64,000 bases of DNA from Rosa chinensis (GCF_002994745.2 NC_037090.1:11591501-11655500); one strand, 5' to 3'; positions 49,529-60,058 are shown, numbered from the stretch's first letter. Notes: a model not told the origin generated them from the letters alone. Numbers and translations are program-made.

Positions 49529-49950
49529 GTTGTTCCCTTCTAAATTTCTCACTAATGTGAGGGAACAAATTTTCTGCCCACCCTCGCGAATTTATTTCTG
49601 TAGTACTACAGAATCACCTACCGCCACAACCGACACAAACAAACACAGAATAATTAACGAATATCCATCATACGTAGATGTATTTTAATGAGGGTGGCCG
49701 GCTGTGTACGTCTACTAGGTAAGACAATAAATACTACAAAACTCAGTTGCTAATTGTTAATCTTTAAGTACTTATCGATCCGTTAATTCATGAAAGCTAG
49801 AGAGCAAGTGCCACTAGCTAGCCTTGCCAGTTGAGTCGTTCACATTTAATTTCTATAATATCACTAGTCAAGACCATATATATCACTTATTATATAACCA
49901 CTCGTAATAAGATAGCAACTTTTATTAAAATGACATCTTAACAAAGGTGC
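49529..49950. other. GST-2 upstream region
   Basis: Non-coding promoter-side sequence. No defined elements beyond the TATA box are recognised. Confidence 0.35.
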
Positions 49951-49965
49951 GTAGATAAGTACATT

Positions 49966-50539
49966 CAGAAGGAGTTTTTGGTGACTGTTCTTAGTGCGTT
50001 TCTCAGCATCTTGTTGTGTAGATCGGTAAATTTTGCCGGATTTGAGGTTTTGGGTGACCGTTGAGCAGCATATCGGCCTTGGTTCTTGTCGACTGCCTTG
50101 GTGGTGGGCAAAGGTTGAGCCCAGTGGTGATGGGTTGGAAGTATTTGCCACCGGAGACTGCGGGGGGGATGCGTCGGCAGGAGGTGCAGAGTCATCGTCC
50201 TCTTGCTAGTTTTGCCTTTGCCTGGGCCTTTGGGCTTGATCTCAGGTTTGGGCTGTTAGGGTCTGTAGTTTTTTAATTTGCTATTTAGTTTTAGTCTATG
50301 CTAGTTTTAAGTGTCTCTGGGAGCTTTTGTAGAAGTACTTGATTTTATCTTATCATAATGGTGTGCTCGGCGTATGAAGTTAGGTAGAATAGATTGACTA
50401 CGGGGCAAGGTAGTTTGTTAGCATAGATTACTCTGAGCTACAATAGAGTAGTTTTTTTTGTACTATTCTTTGCCCATGATTCAGAGTCATATAATAATAT
50501 AATTGATATGTATTATTTTATATATATAAAAAAAGATGT
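49966..50539 (+). mobile_element. 5'-truncated retroposon, plus orientation
   Basis: Bounded by a 15-bp direct repeat, GTAGATAAGTACATT, at 49951-49965 and 50540-50554 (a target-site duplication). The insert ends in an A-rich tail (TATATATATAAAAAAA). The 5' part (CCTGGGCCTTTGGGCTT, GGTTTGGGCTG) is in the style of the longer retroposons at 24.1 and 43.6 kb, so it is probably a truncated relative. It separates GST-2 from GST-3. Confidence 0.8.
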
Positions 50540-50554
50540 GTAGATAAGTACATT

Positions 50555-50998
50555 ACATACATACCACATCAAGATAACAATACATAAAGATATAATATTG
50601 CAGAGACTCGCTTAACAATAGCAATGTAGAAATTTAAATTTAAGTTCTCTTCATCAAGTATCTCTGTGAAAGAATCACTCAAAACCCTTTTGACAATTTA
50701 ATCATCATTATAGCTAGAAAGCTATTATTCTCTAATGACAATTAAACGATCAAATGAATTGACATCGTACTGAAACTATACAAAGATAATTTGAAGGAAA
50801 CTAAACACAATAAACGTTTAATTTTTATTTTTAAAATACCAATGCATATGGAGCTGTCCTCCAATGTGATCCTATTTTTTTTCTTAATTAAAAGAAGCAT
50901 AACCTTGACTTTAATTTATTTATATACAATCCATATTCATTCGATCTGATATTACTTCATGATCCATGAGATGCTTATGAGGGGCATCTATGAACCAT
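50555..50998. other. 3' flank of GST-3
   Basis: AT-rich non-coding DNA between the retroposon and the GST-3 stop codon, likely including its 3' UTR. Confidence 0.4.
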
Positions 50999-51836
50999 TT
51001 ACTTAGAAGTAGTACCGCTTCCATAGTGAGAATGGAACCAAGTGAGAAGCTTGTCTTTAGGAGGCAGACATTCCTTAACAGCATGATGGCAGACAAAGTT
51101 CTCACTCCATTCGCATAGCTTGGGAAATTTCTTTATGGTTAACAGCTCCACTCCCACAACTTCTTGAAGAACTTTAAGCCAATGGCTTATGAAGTTGGCA
51201 ACAATGTCCACCAGTCCAATACAATCTCCTCCAAAGTACTTCTTATGCTTGAGCTCATTTTCAAGTAGTTGTAGAAGCTCACATGCTTCTTCCACGGCAT
51301 TGTCACGCTCCTCAGCCATACTCGCGAGAGCTTTCTTTAGCGCAGGAAGACACTAAATACACAAACAATATAGCAATTGTCAAACAATCTAGTATATCAT
51401 GTCGTCGAAATATTTATCGATCTTTACGTTAAATTCACTATCTTCCAATGTAAAAATCAGATATAGGGCAAGGCAACATTATGTTTAGGAAAGAAAATGG
51501 ATCGAGAATTAATACTAATACCTTTTCATCGATGAACCTAGCCCAGAAGCGTGCCTTGGCCTTTTCACAAGGATCTTTAGGCAGTATGTCATAGCCCTTC
51601 CACGTCTCGTCGATGTACTCGAGAATGACATGGGACTCTGAAATTACTTTCTCACCATGAACAAGCACAGGGATCTTCTTGTGAACCGGGTTGTACTTGA
51701 GGAGCGAAGGGCTCTTATTGGTCAGGTCTTCTTCATAGTACTTGTGTTGGACACCTTTGAGTTTCAGAGCTATTTCAACCCTGCGACTATACGGGCTCCT
51801 CCAAGTTCCATACAGCTTCACGTCCTCCCCAGCCAT
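50999..51836 (-). CDS. Tau-class glutathione S-transferase, GST-3 (2 exons)
   Basis: Coding exons 51522-51836 and 50999-51352 on the minus strand, GT-AG intron after codon 105, 222 aa. It starts [19 protein letters not shown] with predicted catalytic Ser14. It contains [16 protein letters not shown] and [11 protein letters not shown], and a C-terminal domain with [15 protein letters not shown] and [11 protein letters not shown]. By eye it is closer to GST-2 than to GST-1. It acts in glutathione conjugation like its neighbours. No disabling change is seen. Confidence 0.94.
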
Positions 51837-52208
51837 ATTTGATAACAGTAGTAATTAGTCTCGAACTACTCTTTGCTTATGTGGTTAATTGGCTTTGTCC
51901 TTCATGCACGGGTTGTTTGAGCTCTATATATAGAGGTGAGAGGACGAAGTTTTCTTGGGCTGTAAGCTTGCTCAATAGTCAACAATCATTCTATAATGTG
52001 CAGTTGGTGGAGTTTGAGTAACTTCTCTTACAATCGTATCCATAGTTTACAATATCCATTACAAGTTCTGAATTCATATATAGTTGCGTAACCCTGAACA
52101 GAAAATTTGAGGAACACTGAAGGTTTTATCTGTGGAACAATCAGCTTCCAACTTGTACATACTTTGCATATATTCTATATATACCCTGAGGTAACATGTA
52201 TGAGATAT
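51837..52208. other. GST-3 leader and promoter region
   Basis: Non-coding. It contains the TATA box and no other clear element. Confidence 0.4.
51925..51932 (-). promoter_or_regulatory. TATA box of GST-3
   Basis: TATATATA about 90 bp before the ATG on the minus strand, embedded in the palindromic CTCTATATATAGAG. Confidence 0.65.
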
Positions 52209-52218
52209 TTAACTAAAA

Positions 52219-53215
52219 GGGCAATGATATAGGGCCTCAATGAGGCCTAAGATTTGTGGCCTCAAATTCTAGGTGTCATGCCATGTAAGTAAATAAAAAT
52301 TTATTTTCAATTCCATATAATAAATCTGGCCACATCATACTATTTCAACACCAACTTTACCCTTTTACATTTCCTTTTAGATGTTAGGAGGTGAATAAAT
52401 TACATTAATGAATTTAATTAGGTGAAAAAAAAATATCAGCTATTAATTATATATTAATTTAAGGGATATGTCTACAGATTCTTTGATCAATATTTTTCTT
52501 CATTTAATTAAATTTTTTCTTCCCAAATGGCATTAATATATTGAATTATGTGTCAAGAAATAGACGTTAACTTTTCTTTCCAAATATTGATTAATTTCAT
52601 CCACAAAAATATAGCATTAGTAAATTGAATTTGGGAAATACTTATGTCTAAATTAAGAGGTAAGAAAAAATTACACGTTAGCAACCATTAATTAACATCT
52701 ACAATCTAAATATAAGGGAAAGACAAACAAAAAATAATAAATTCAGATCTAACTTTTAAACCCTAGCTACATAAAGAGAAAACAATGAACAAAAGAAAAA
52801 AAATACAATTATATGAATATGTATTTTTCACATTATATTTTCAAAATTTGCAGGAACCCAACAAAGGTTGAATTCATATACATGTGTTATACAAATCTGT
52901 TAATCGAATGTACGTGCAAATCTATTGACTAAATTTCATGAAATTTTTTCTACTCTTGATTGAAGAAAAAAAAACTGTTATTTAAATCTAAGCATGAGTG
53001 TAATGAAAAAGAAATGAAAGAAAGCCAAAATAATTTTTGAGGTAGAAAACCAAAATAATTTAGAGTCATTAGATTTTGGAATGATAAGATGATATTTTTC
53101 TCAAGAATTACGTGGCATGATTTGACAAATAGATTATTTGTGTAGATGACATGGCATGACACCTAAAATTGAGACCACAAATCTTAGGCCTCATTGAGGC
53201 CACAAATCATTTTCC
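52219..53215. mobile_element. TIR element, 997 bp, probably Mutator-like
   Basis: The inverted ends (left GGGCAATGAT..., right, opposite strand, GGAAAATGAT...) share a ~60-bp TIR with GCCTCAATGAGGCCTAAGAT and GGTGTCATGCCATGT. They are flanked by a perfect 10-bp direct repeat, TTAACTAAAA, at 52209-52218 and 53216-53225. The interior is very AT-rich and non-coding. The TIR itself contains the hairpin GGCCTCAATGAGGCC. Duplication length fits Mutator better than hAT. Confidence 0.85.
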
Positions 53216-53225
53216 TTAACTAAAA

Positions 53226-54154
53226 TGAGAGAGGCCAAGTGGGAATACGAAACAAGTTTGGAATGAGTCGTTAGCTTTTTAGTGGGATAATCCGTCTGTT
53301 TAAAAGAAAAGAAAACAAGAGACCGCGTAAAACCCCATCAAAACTTATCTGTAGTTCTTGTTCAATCGAGAAGCAAGTTCGACTAGCTAGTAGCTAGCTA
53401 GACTTCGCCATTGAGTGGACCTTGACATGTTACTTGGATTCTATATTTGGATTTTGCATATTACGAGAATCATGATCCTAGCTGTGTTATGTATTTAATT
53501 TTGGATTGTGACCAAAGAACAAATTAAATTTTAGCATAATATGTATGTATGAGATCACAATTCTGAATTTATAATCTTTAAATTTGTAATACACAAACAT
53601 GATTGATTCAAGTTAATCCTAATTCACAAATACACAGATTCAAATGGAGAATTCAAGACTAAGTAGTGCACACTTGCTATTCTTTTTATCATCTATATTA
53701 AGAGAGCATAGCTCATCAATCATGAAATGTCAACTGTATCTAGATTCTAGACTTACATTTTCCTCGTTATGATTCACGAATGTTCCATGTGTTTGATTAA
53801 GGCCTAGCAACCAGGTCCTGAATTAAAATGAAAGGTTGGTAGTTGGTACGTGGTCTAATTGGGCCTGGAAACTAGGCTTATATGTGCGTATCAACAAGGT
53901 AGACTGGGCCTCACGATGAAGAGTTTGCCAGGAAACCCAAAATTGGATGTATAGACATGGCAAGCTCCGGTTTGCCATTACCGTCCCGGCACCTCCAATT
54001 AAATGTAGAACGCCTTGATCTTCACGGACACCGACCCTCAATAATTAAGAATAATAACTCTGATATAAATCTAAATTATGAAGTTATGAACTCTAAAAAG
54101 TTGTAATTCTCTTTGCATGATGTTTCGAATGGTGGTAGAATAATTCAGTATATA
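53226..54154. other. Non-coding spacer
   Basis: No supported gene. The 72-codon frame at 53823-54041 is not conserved to my knowledge. Confidence 0.35.
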
Positions 54155-54163
54155 TTTTTATTT

Positions 54164-54823
54164 GGACTAAATTCAAATTCAGTTTGCCCTCTCAAATTTT
54201 AGGGTAAATATCAGTCTGATTTCTGATTTTTTTTTTTAATCATGATGGTCCCTGCATTTTCAATTTGCATCACTCGCTTTTAAATTTTAAAATTGGCTCC
54301 TATCATGATGTCACAAGCTAACTTGACACCAATAGCATGACCCCATAAGAAGGGCAAAACAGACATTTTCTTAATAAAAAGATTTAAATTAAAAAAAAAT
54401 ACTCAACAACGTTTAGATCATCTCCCAGATTAGACCCAATCCAACCCCCATTGGTGCTGGTAGGGGTTTTGTTGTTGATGGAATTGAAATTCGGCCGGGG
54501 TCTTTTTTCCGATGATTGAACATTGATTAATAGATCTGTATAGCCCGAAACGGATAGGATCTCAGTGGAGAGGGGAGAGGATCTATCGTTTCGAGTTTTT
54601 TATTTTTTATAATATTTTTATTATGAAAATGTCTGTTTTGCCCTTCTTATGGGTCATGTTGTCAGTGCCAAGTCAACTTGTGACGTCATGATTGGAGCAA
54701 ATTTTAAAATTTAGACGCAGATGATGAAAATTAAAAGTGTAGGGATGGCATAATTAAAAAAAAATATCAGAGATCGAACTGATGTTTGCCCCAAAATTTA
54801 AGGGAGCAAACTAAATTTAGTCA
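54164..54823. mobile_element. Mutator-like foldback element, 660 bp
   Basis: Long inverted arms pair the left (GGACTAAATTCAAATT, later CATAAGAAGGGCAAAACAGA) with the right (TCTGTTTTGCCCTTCTTATG, ending AATTTAGTCA). Arms are about 200 bp with indels. A perfect 9-bp duplication, TTTTTATTT, lies at 54155-54163 and 54824-54832. No coding sequence. Confidence 0.88.
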
Positions 54824-54994
54824 TTTTTATTTTTTGTTTGATCAAAGTGATCATGGATAGTCAAACTTAGTACTAAGACTTTGTTTGAGAGATATGTCTT
54901 GTCACCAGACAAAATGCTATTTGGTGATTAATCATTTTATTATTTGCAACCATTGAATCTGCCAATTGAAATGTGGTAGATCAAATTTAGAACC

Positions 54995-55175
54995 TGTAGA
55001 ATCGCTGTCAATCTGTATGTAATTAGGGTTTTATTTAATTAGAATATCCTGTAATTATAGAAAGATTGTTTCCTATTAGAGTTAGACTACTCCTTTGTAT
55101 TTGTATATATATATCCCCATTGTGGGATGAATAGATTAATTGAATTAACCCTGAATTGAAGTATTCTTTTCTACT
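54995..55175 (+). repeat. 5' LTR of the young Copia element
   Basis: 181 bp containing a TATA-like TGTATATATATATCC at about 55103-55117, a likely core promoter. The inverted ends TGTAGA...TCTACT deviate from the usual final CA. Confidence 0.93.
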
Positions 55176-55190
55176 TGGTATCAGAGCAGG
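55176..55190 (+). promoter_or_regulatory. Primer-binding site (tRNA-iMet)
   Basis: TGGTATCAGAGCAGG immediately after the 5' LTR, the standard minus-strand primer site of plant Copia elements. Confidence 0.92.
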
Positions 55191-55202
55191 TTCAATCCTT
55201 TG

Positions 55203-55322
55203 AACTTGCCTGCATCCTTTGAATCCTAAATCCTGAATCCTGAATCCTGAATCCCAAAGCACAACTTGCCTGCATCCTTTGAATCCTAAATCCTGAATCC
55301 TGAATCCTGAATCCCAAACCAC
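55203..55322. repeat. 60-bp tandem duplication in the Copia leader
   Basis: Two almost identical 60-bp units start AACTTGCCTGCATCC at 55203 and 55263. Each contains three to four TCCTGAA-type heptamers. The duplication sits where gag coding sequence would be expected upstream. Confidence 0.92.
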
Positions 55323-55430
55323 ACCACAAACCGCTGCGTACCACCACCATTAAAATCAAGCCATCCCTGAATTTTTTGAAACCCTAGAAAAACCAAACCT
55401 GAAAAAAAAAAACAAACCCCAAATTCCTCA

Positions 55431-58400
55431 ATGGCCGTTCAACGCCGACCAGGTCCTCCTCCAGGCTTCTCAGGTCCTTCTCCACGCCGTCCTCATGACA
55501 AACCAAACCCATACGCAAACAAAAAATGTGTTGTCTGTGGGGAAATAGGTCATACCAAGGAGCGGTGCTATGAAGTGATTGGCTACCCTGATTGGTGGGA
55601 CTTCACCAGGAAACCGCGAAAGAATCCGGGTAAGGCGGCTATTGCTACTACAGAGGAAGAGCATCTCGACAATGCCTCCGCTAATGTAGCGCAGTCAGGT
55701 ATGAAGGGTAAGGCTACTTTGAATAATACATGGATAATTGATACAGGTGCATCTGATCATATGACCAATGACCCTAGTCTTGTGAAAAACCTTAGACGTT
55801 CTTCTCAAAATATTGTCTCTACTGCTGATGGTACTCCAACTCCGGTCACCGGAGAAGGTTCTATTGCTTTATCTGATACCTTAACCCTTGAATCTGTCTT
55901 AGTTGTTCCATCACTAGCTTATAATCTCCTGTCTGTTGGTCAAGTTATTTTAGCTCTTGCATGTATTGTGACCTTCTATCCGTCTTTCTGTGTGTTTCAG
56001 GACATTCTGACTCGACGGATTCTTGGTTATGGTGTTAGAAGGGGGAAATTATACTATCTGGATCTGACAGAGACTGGAAAGAAACAGAAGCATCTTTTGG
56101 GACAAGCTAATCAGATCAACGGGGTAGAGAATGCGAAGGAAGCTGTATGGTTATGGCATCGCCGTTTAGGTCACCTATCCTTTCGTTATCTTAAGAAGCT
56201 GCAACCTCAATTGTTTTCACTTGTTAGTGATTTGGATTTCCACTGTGACATCTGTGAACTGGCCAAGAGTCACCGTATTTCATATTCACCAAGTCTTAAT
56301 AAAAGTCTTGTTCCTTTTATGAAGATTCACTCCGATGTCTGGGGTCCTGCGAAAATTCCTTCTCTTTCTGGAGCTCGGTATTTTGTAACATTTATTGATG
56401 ATTGCACTCGCATGACATGGGTGTCATTACTGAAGAATAAGAGTGATGTATTTGGAATGTTTACCGAATTTCACAAAATGGTGGCAACTCAGTATCAACA
56501 ATCCATCAGAGTGTTTCAGTCTGACAATGGTGGAGAGTTTGTGAATGGCCCTATGATTGAGTTTTGCCGGTCACATGGAATTCGTCATCAAACCTCCAAT
56601 TCTTATACTCCTCAACAGAATGGTTTAGCAGAACGGAAGAACAGGCAGTTGATGGAAGTTGTTCGTGCTTCCTTGTTTGGCATGAATGTACCTCGGTCCT
56701 ATTGGGGCGAAGCAGTGAAATCAGCAGCATATCTTATCAACCGTACTCCTTCCCGGGTGATTGAGTTTCAGAATCCTCATCAGAAGCTTCATACACTTTT
56801 GACCATCCCTTCTATGCCTAATTTGGAGCCCCGGGTGTTTGGGTGCACAACTTATGTTCATATTCCCAAGCCTCAACGTAGCAAGCTTGATCCCCGTGCC
56901 CGTAAGTGTATATTTGTTGGTTATGCTGACTTCCAGAAGGGTTATCGATGTTATGATCCTCTTACTGGCACTATACATATATCTCTTGATGTCTCATTCC
57001 GTGAATCAGAGCCATATTTCTCAGGAGGAACTTCTCAGTCTTCCCTTCAGGGGGAGAGAGGTTATGAAGGGAATCCTTGTTCTATTATTGATTCTGATGT
57101 CTTTGAAGACTTGGAAGATTTGGAGGAACGATTTGAAGGTAGAAATTCAGAAACAGAAAATGCGACTGCCGAACAGAGGAATGCAACTGCCGAACAGAGT
57201 GTTGTAAATTCCGAACAGAGGAATGCAACTGCCGAACAGAGTGTTGTAAATTCCGAAACAGAAAATGTGACTGCCGAACAGAGTGTTGTAAATTCCGAAA
57301 CAGAAAATACGACTGCCGAACGGAGTGTTGTGAATTCCGAAACAGAGAATGCAACTGCTGAAACTGCCGAACAGAGCGTTGTGAATTCTGAGACAGAAGA
57401 GACGACCTTTCTGGATAATTTGAAACAAAATCAAGACGTATCTGAAGCTCACGCACAAGATATTCCCCCTTCTGCCTCACCAACTGAAGATCCCAGTCAG
57501 AATGATCCACCTCAGGTACCCCTAAACTTTAATGAGTCTTCTGGGTTAGAAAGTGTCGAACCTAGGAAATCACAAAGGGTTACCAAGGGAATTCCTAAGA
57601 AACAATATGAACCAGATATCAAAGCCAAAGCTAAATACCCTATAGCTAATTTTATGTCTAACCATAGGATTTCTGGGTCACATGCACTTGTTGTTGATCA
57701 ATTATCTACTGTATCTATTCCTAGTAACGTGCAGGATGCATTGACGAATCCAAAATGGACCAAGGCGATGAATGAAGAATTGGAAGCTCTTCAGAAAAAT
57801 GCAACATGGGAGCTAGTACCTATGCCAGTTGGAAAGAAGACTGTAGGATGTCGTTGGGTATTTACTGTGAAGCTTAATGCAGATGGAACTATTAATAGAT
57901 ACAAAGCGAGGTTGGTTGCCAAAGGCTATACACAACGCTATGGGATTGATTATGAGGAGACTTTTGCACCTGTGGCAAAGATTAATACTGTCCGGATTCT
58001 AATCTCACTTGCCGCAAACAAAGATTGGCCCTTGCACCAGTTTGATGTGAAGAATGCGTTTCTTAATGGGAATTTGGAGGAAGAAGTGTACATGGATATG
58101 CCCCCAGGTGTTAAGAATTACCCAAGTGATGTTGGCAAGGTGTGTAAATTGAAGAAGTCTTTGTATGGCCTAAAACAGTCTCCAAGAGCTTGGTTTGGAA
58201 GATTTTCAAAGTCCATGAAGGCCTTTGGATATAGACAGAGCAATTCTGACCATACCTTGTTCATCAAGCGCAAGAATGGTAAGATTACAGCTCTTATTGT
58301 GTATGTTGATGACATGATTGTTACAGGAGATGATCTGAAGGAGATAAATGAATTGCAAAAGTATTTGTCAAAGGAGTTTGAAATGAAGGATCTGGGACAA

Positions 58401-59258
58401 CTAAAGTATTTTCTGGGTATTGAAGTTGCAAGGTCTAAGAAGGGGATTTCACTTTCACAGAGGAAATATGTTCTTGATTTACTTGCTGAAACGGGGATGC
58501 TGGACTGCCGACCCATCGAGACACCCATTGAGATGAATCATGGACTTGCTATCTATCCTGATCAAGTGCCAACTGATAAAGGGAGGTATCAACGTCTTGT
58601 AGGAAGGTTGATTTATCTTTCACATACTAGACCTGATATTGCTTATGCTGTGAGTGTTGTTAGTCAATTTATGCATTGTCCTAGTGAAGAGCATATGGAT
58701 GCAGTTTTTCGTATTTTGAGGTACTTGAAGAGGGCGCCAGGTAAAGGGTTACTGTTTCAGAAAAAAGATGAATTGGAAGTTGTTGGGTACACAGATGCAG
58801 ATTGGGCTGGTGATAAAACGGACAGACGTTCTACATCTGGGTACTTCACTTTTGTTGGAGGGAACCTTGTCACTTGGCGTAGCAAAAAGCAAAAAGTCGT
58901 TGCCAGATCAAGTGCAGAAGCTGAGTTCCGAGGTATGGCACATGGAGTATGTGAAATATTGTGGATTCGTAATGTCTTGAAGGACCTGGGTTACAAGCTT
59001 AAAAAGCCTATGGATTTGCATTGTGATAATACAGCTGCCATTGAGATTGCACATAATCCAGTTCAGCATGATAGAACAAAGCATGTGGAGGTTGACCGTC
59101 ATTTTATTAAAGAAAATCTTGACAGAAAGGTTATTCGCTTTCCATTTGTAAACTCAGAGGAGCAATTAGCTGATGTTCTTACTAAAGGAGTGTCCAGGAA
59201 GGTATTTGACAGCTCGGTTGACAAGTTGGGCATGATTGACATCTATGCACCAACTTGA
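55431..59258 (+). CDS. Copia polyprotein: zinc knuckle, protease, integrase, RT, RNase H (1275 aa)
   Basis: One uninterrupted frame. A CX2CX4HX4C zinc knuckle is at residues 33-46 (CVVCGEIGHTKERC). An aspartic protease is at 104-108 (DTGAS). The pre-integrase and HHCC region is near 240-285 (HRRLGHLSF, CDICELAK). The integrase core has SDVWG at ~300 and SDNGGEF at ~363. Reverse transcriptase starts near 776 and has YVDDM at ~958. RNase H has YTDADWAG at ~1120 and a C-terminal KHVEVDRHFIKE. Residues ~571-658, between integrase and RT, are a tandem repeat of NSETENATAEQ-like units. The product lacks the usual ~250-residue UBN2/capsid gag domain: the first ATG lies only 32 codons before the zinc knuckle. 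All catalytic motifs I can read are present. It could mobilise only if capsid is supplied by another copy. Confidence 0.95.
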   Translation: MAVQRRPGPPPGFSGPSPRRPHDKPNPYANKKCVVCGEIGHTKERCYEVIGYPDWWDFTRKPRKNPGKAAIATTEEEHLDNASANVAQSGMKGKATLNNTWIIDTGASDHMTNDPSLVKNLRRSSQNIVSTADGTPTPVTGEGSIALSDTLTLESVLVVPSLAYNLLSVGQVILALACIVTFYPSFCVFQDILTRRILGYGVRRGKLYYLDLTETGKKQKHLLGQANQINGVENAKEAVWLWHRRLGHLSFRYLKKLQPQLFSLVSDLDFHCDICELAKSHRISYSPSLNKSLVPFMKIHSDVWGPAKIPSLSGARYFVTFIDDCTRMTWVSLLKNKSDVFGMFTEFHKMVATQYQQSIRVFQSDNGGEFVNGPMIEFCRSHGIRHQTSNSYTPQQNGLAERKNRQLMEVVRASLFGMNVPRSYWGEAVKSAAYLINRTPSRVIEFQNPHQKLHTLLTIPSMPNLEPRVFGCTTYVHIPKPQRSKLDPRARKCIFVGYADFQKGYRCYDPLTGTIHISLDVSFRESEPYFSGGTSQSSLQGERGYEGNPCSIIDSDVFEDLEDLEERFEGRNSETENATAEQRNATAEQSVVNSEQRNATAEQSVVNSETENVTAEQSVVNSETENTTAERSVVNSETENATAETAEQSVVNSETEETTFLDNLKQNQDVSEAHAQDIPPSASPTEDPSQNDPPQVPLNFNESSGLESVEPRKSQRVTKGIPKKQYEPDIKAKAKYPIANFMSNHRISGSHALVVDQLSTVSIPSNVQDALTNPKWTKAMNEELEALQKNATWELVPMPVGKKTVGCRWVFTVKLNADGTINRYKARLVAKGYTQRYGIDYEETFAPVAKINTVRILISLAANKDWPLHQFDVKNAFLNGNLEEEVYMDMPPGVKNYPSDVGKVCKLKKSLYGLKQSPRAWFGRFSKSMKAFGYRQSNSDHTLFIKRKNGKITALIVYVDDMIVTGDDLKEINELQKYLSKEFEMKDLGQLKYFLGIEVARSKKGISLSQRKYVLDLLAETGMLDCRPIETPIEMNHGLAIYPDQVPTDKGRYQRLVGRLIYLSHTRPDIAYAVSVVSQFMHCPSEEHMDAVFRILRYLKRAPGKGLLFQKKDELEVVGYTDADWAGDKTDRRSTSGYFTFVGGNLVTWRSKKQKVVARSSAEAEFRGMAHGVCEILWIRNVLKDLGYKLKKPMDLHCDNTAAIEIAHNPVQHDRTKHVEVDRHFIKENLDRKVIRFPFVNSEEQLADVLTKGVSRKVFDSSVDKLGMIDIYAPT
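57141..57405 (+). repeat. In-frame repeat coding for NSETENATAEQ-like units
   Basis: About five to six copies of a 33-48-bp unit alternating SVVNSETEN and ATAEQ blocks, all in frame. It lies in the linker between integrase and reverse transcriptase, a region that is variable in Copia proteins. Confidence 0.9.
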
Positions 59259-59265
59259 GGGGGAG

Positions 59266-59446
59266 TGTAGAATCGCTGTCAATCTGTATGTAATTAGGGT
59301 TTTATTTAATTAGAATATCCTGTAATTATAGAAAGATTGTTTCCTATTAGAGTTAGACTACTCCTTTGTATTTGTATATATATATCCCCATTGTGGGATG
59401 AATAGATTAATTGAATTAACCCTGAATTGAAGTATTCTTTTCTACT
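59266..59446 (+). repeat. 3' LTR of the young Copia element
   Basis: 181 bp with no difference from the 5' LTR that I could find by reading. Preceded by TTGAGGGGGAG. Confidence 0.93.
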
Positions 59447-59894
59447 GAACCTATGTACATTCGAGTTCTTTTTGGAACAAACTGAGAAGGAAGAGAGCTG
59501 AGGCACAGAAATACAGACACAAACTTTAACCCGGAGTCATATATTAACATTTTAAAAAGCTAAAGAGTTGTGCTTCACAGATTTCTTTCACTCCATCACA
59601 CTTCTTTACGGGCATTTCTTTTCAGTCCATCTAATGAAGCAACTTCATACTCAAGTTTTAGTCTTTCCCTCTTCGTTTATTCAAATTAGGAGTCAGTCGC
59701 AAGCAATATAGGAGTGATGACCTTCACTATAACTTGATAATTCTTAGGAATCAAGTCAACAACAAAGATATAGCTAGATTACCCTTTGTTTTGATTATTC
59801 TCATCTACAGAACCAACACCATTGGAGGCAACCATGTGCTTCCACCGTATCCTCTCCATTCAACTTCAATACATATGTACTGTATATATGTCTC

Positions 59895-60058
59895 CTCACC
59901 TAAGGGATAGTTTTTAAGGGACTGTGAGGAACAAGTGAATCTAACGGCTGAAAATAAATGCACAGTTTAAGTTGTTATAATTTCTGTTTTTATATTTAAT
60001 ACATTTAGTTTAGATGCATTTATCCCTCACAGTTCCTTAAAATTGTCCCTTAGGTGAG
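59895..60058. mobile_element. MITE with ~34-bp TIRs (164 bp)
   Basis: The left arm CTCACCTAAGGGATAGTTTT is the inverse of the right arm ending ATTGTCCCTTAGGTGAG. Pairing continues through AAGGGACTGTGAGG / CCTCACAGTTCCTT. No clear target duplication. Non-coding. Confidence 0.7.

Larger units (their letters stand above)
54995..59446 (+). mobile_element. Young Ty1/Copia element with intact pol but no capsid gag
   Basis: LTRs at 54995-55175 and 59266-59446, both TGTAGAATCGC...TTCTACT, appear identical over 181 bp. Perfect 5-bp duplication GAACC at 54990-54994 and 59447-59451. The primer-binding site TGGTATCAGAGCAGG starts at 55176, directly after the 5' LTR, and matches the 3' end of initiator tRNA-Met as in most plant Copia elements. 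The polypurine tract TTGAGGGGGAG precedes the 3' LTR. Total length is 4.45 kb, short for Copia because the region for the gag capsid is absent. It is the best-preserved mobile element in the window. Confidence 0.96.

Noticed and set aside
49479..49568. 30-residue N-terminal extension of GST-2
   Set aside because: Extends beyond the TATA box and has no counterpart in the other two GSTs.
57085..57510. 141-codon minus-strand frame
   Set aside because: Mirror image of the in-frame repeat of the Copia polyprotein.
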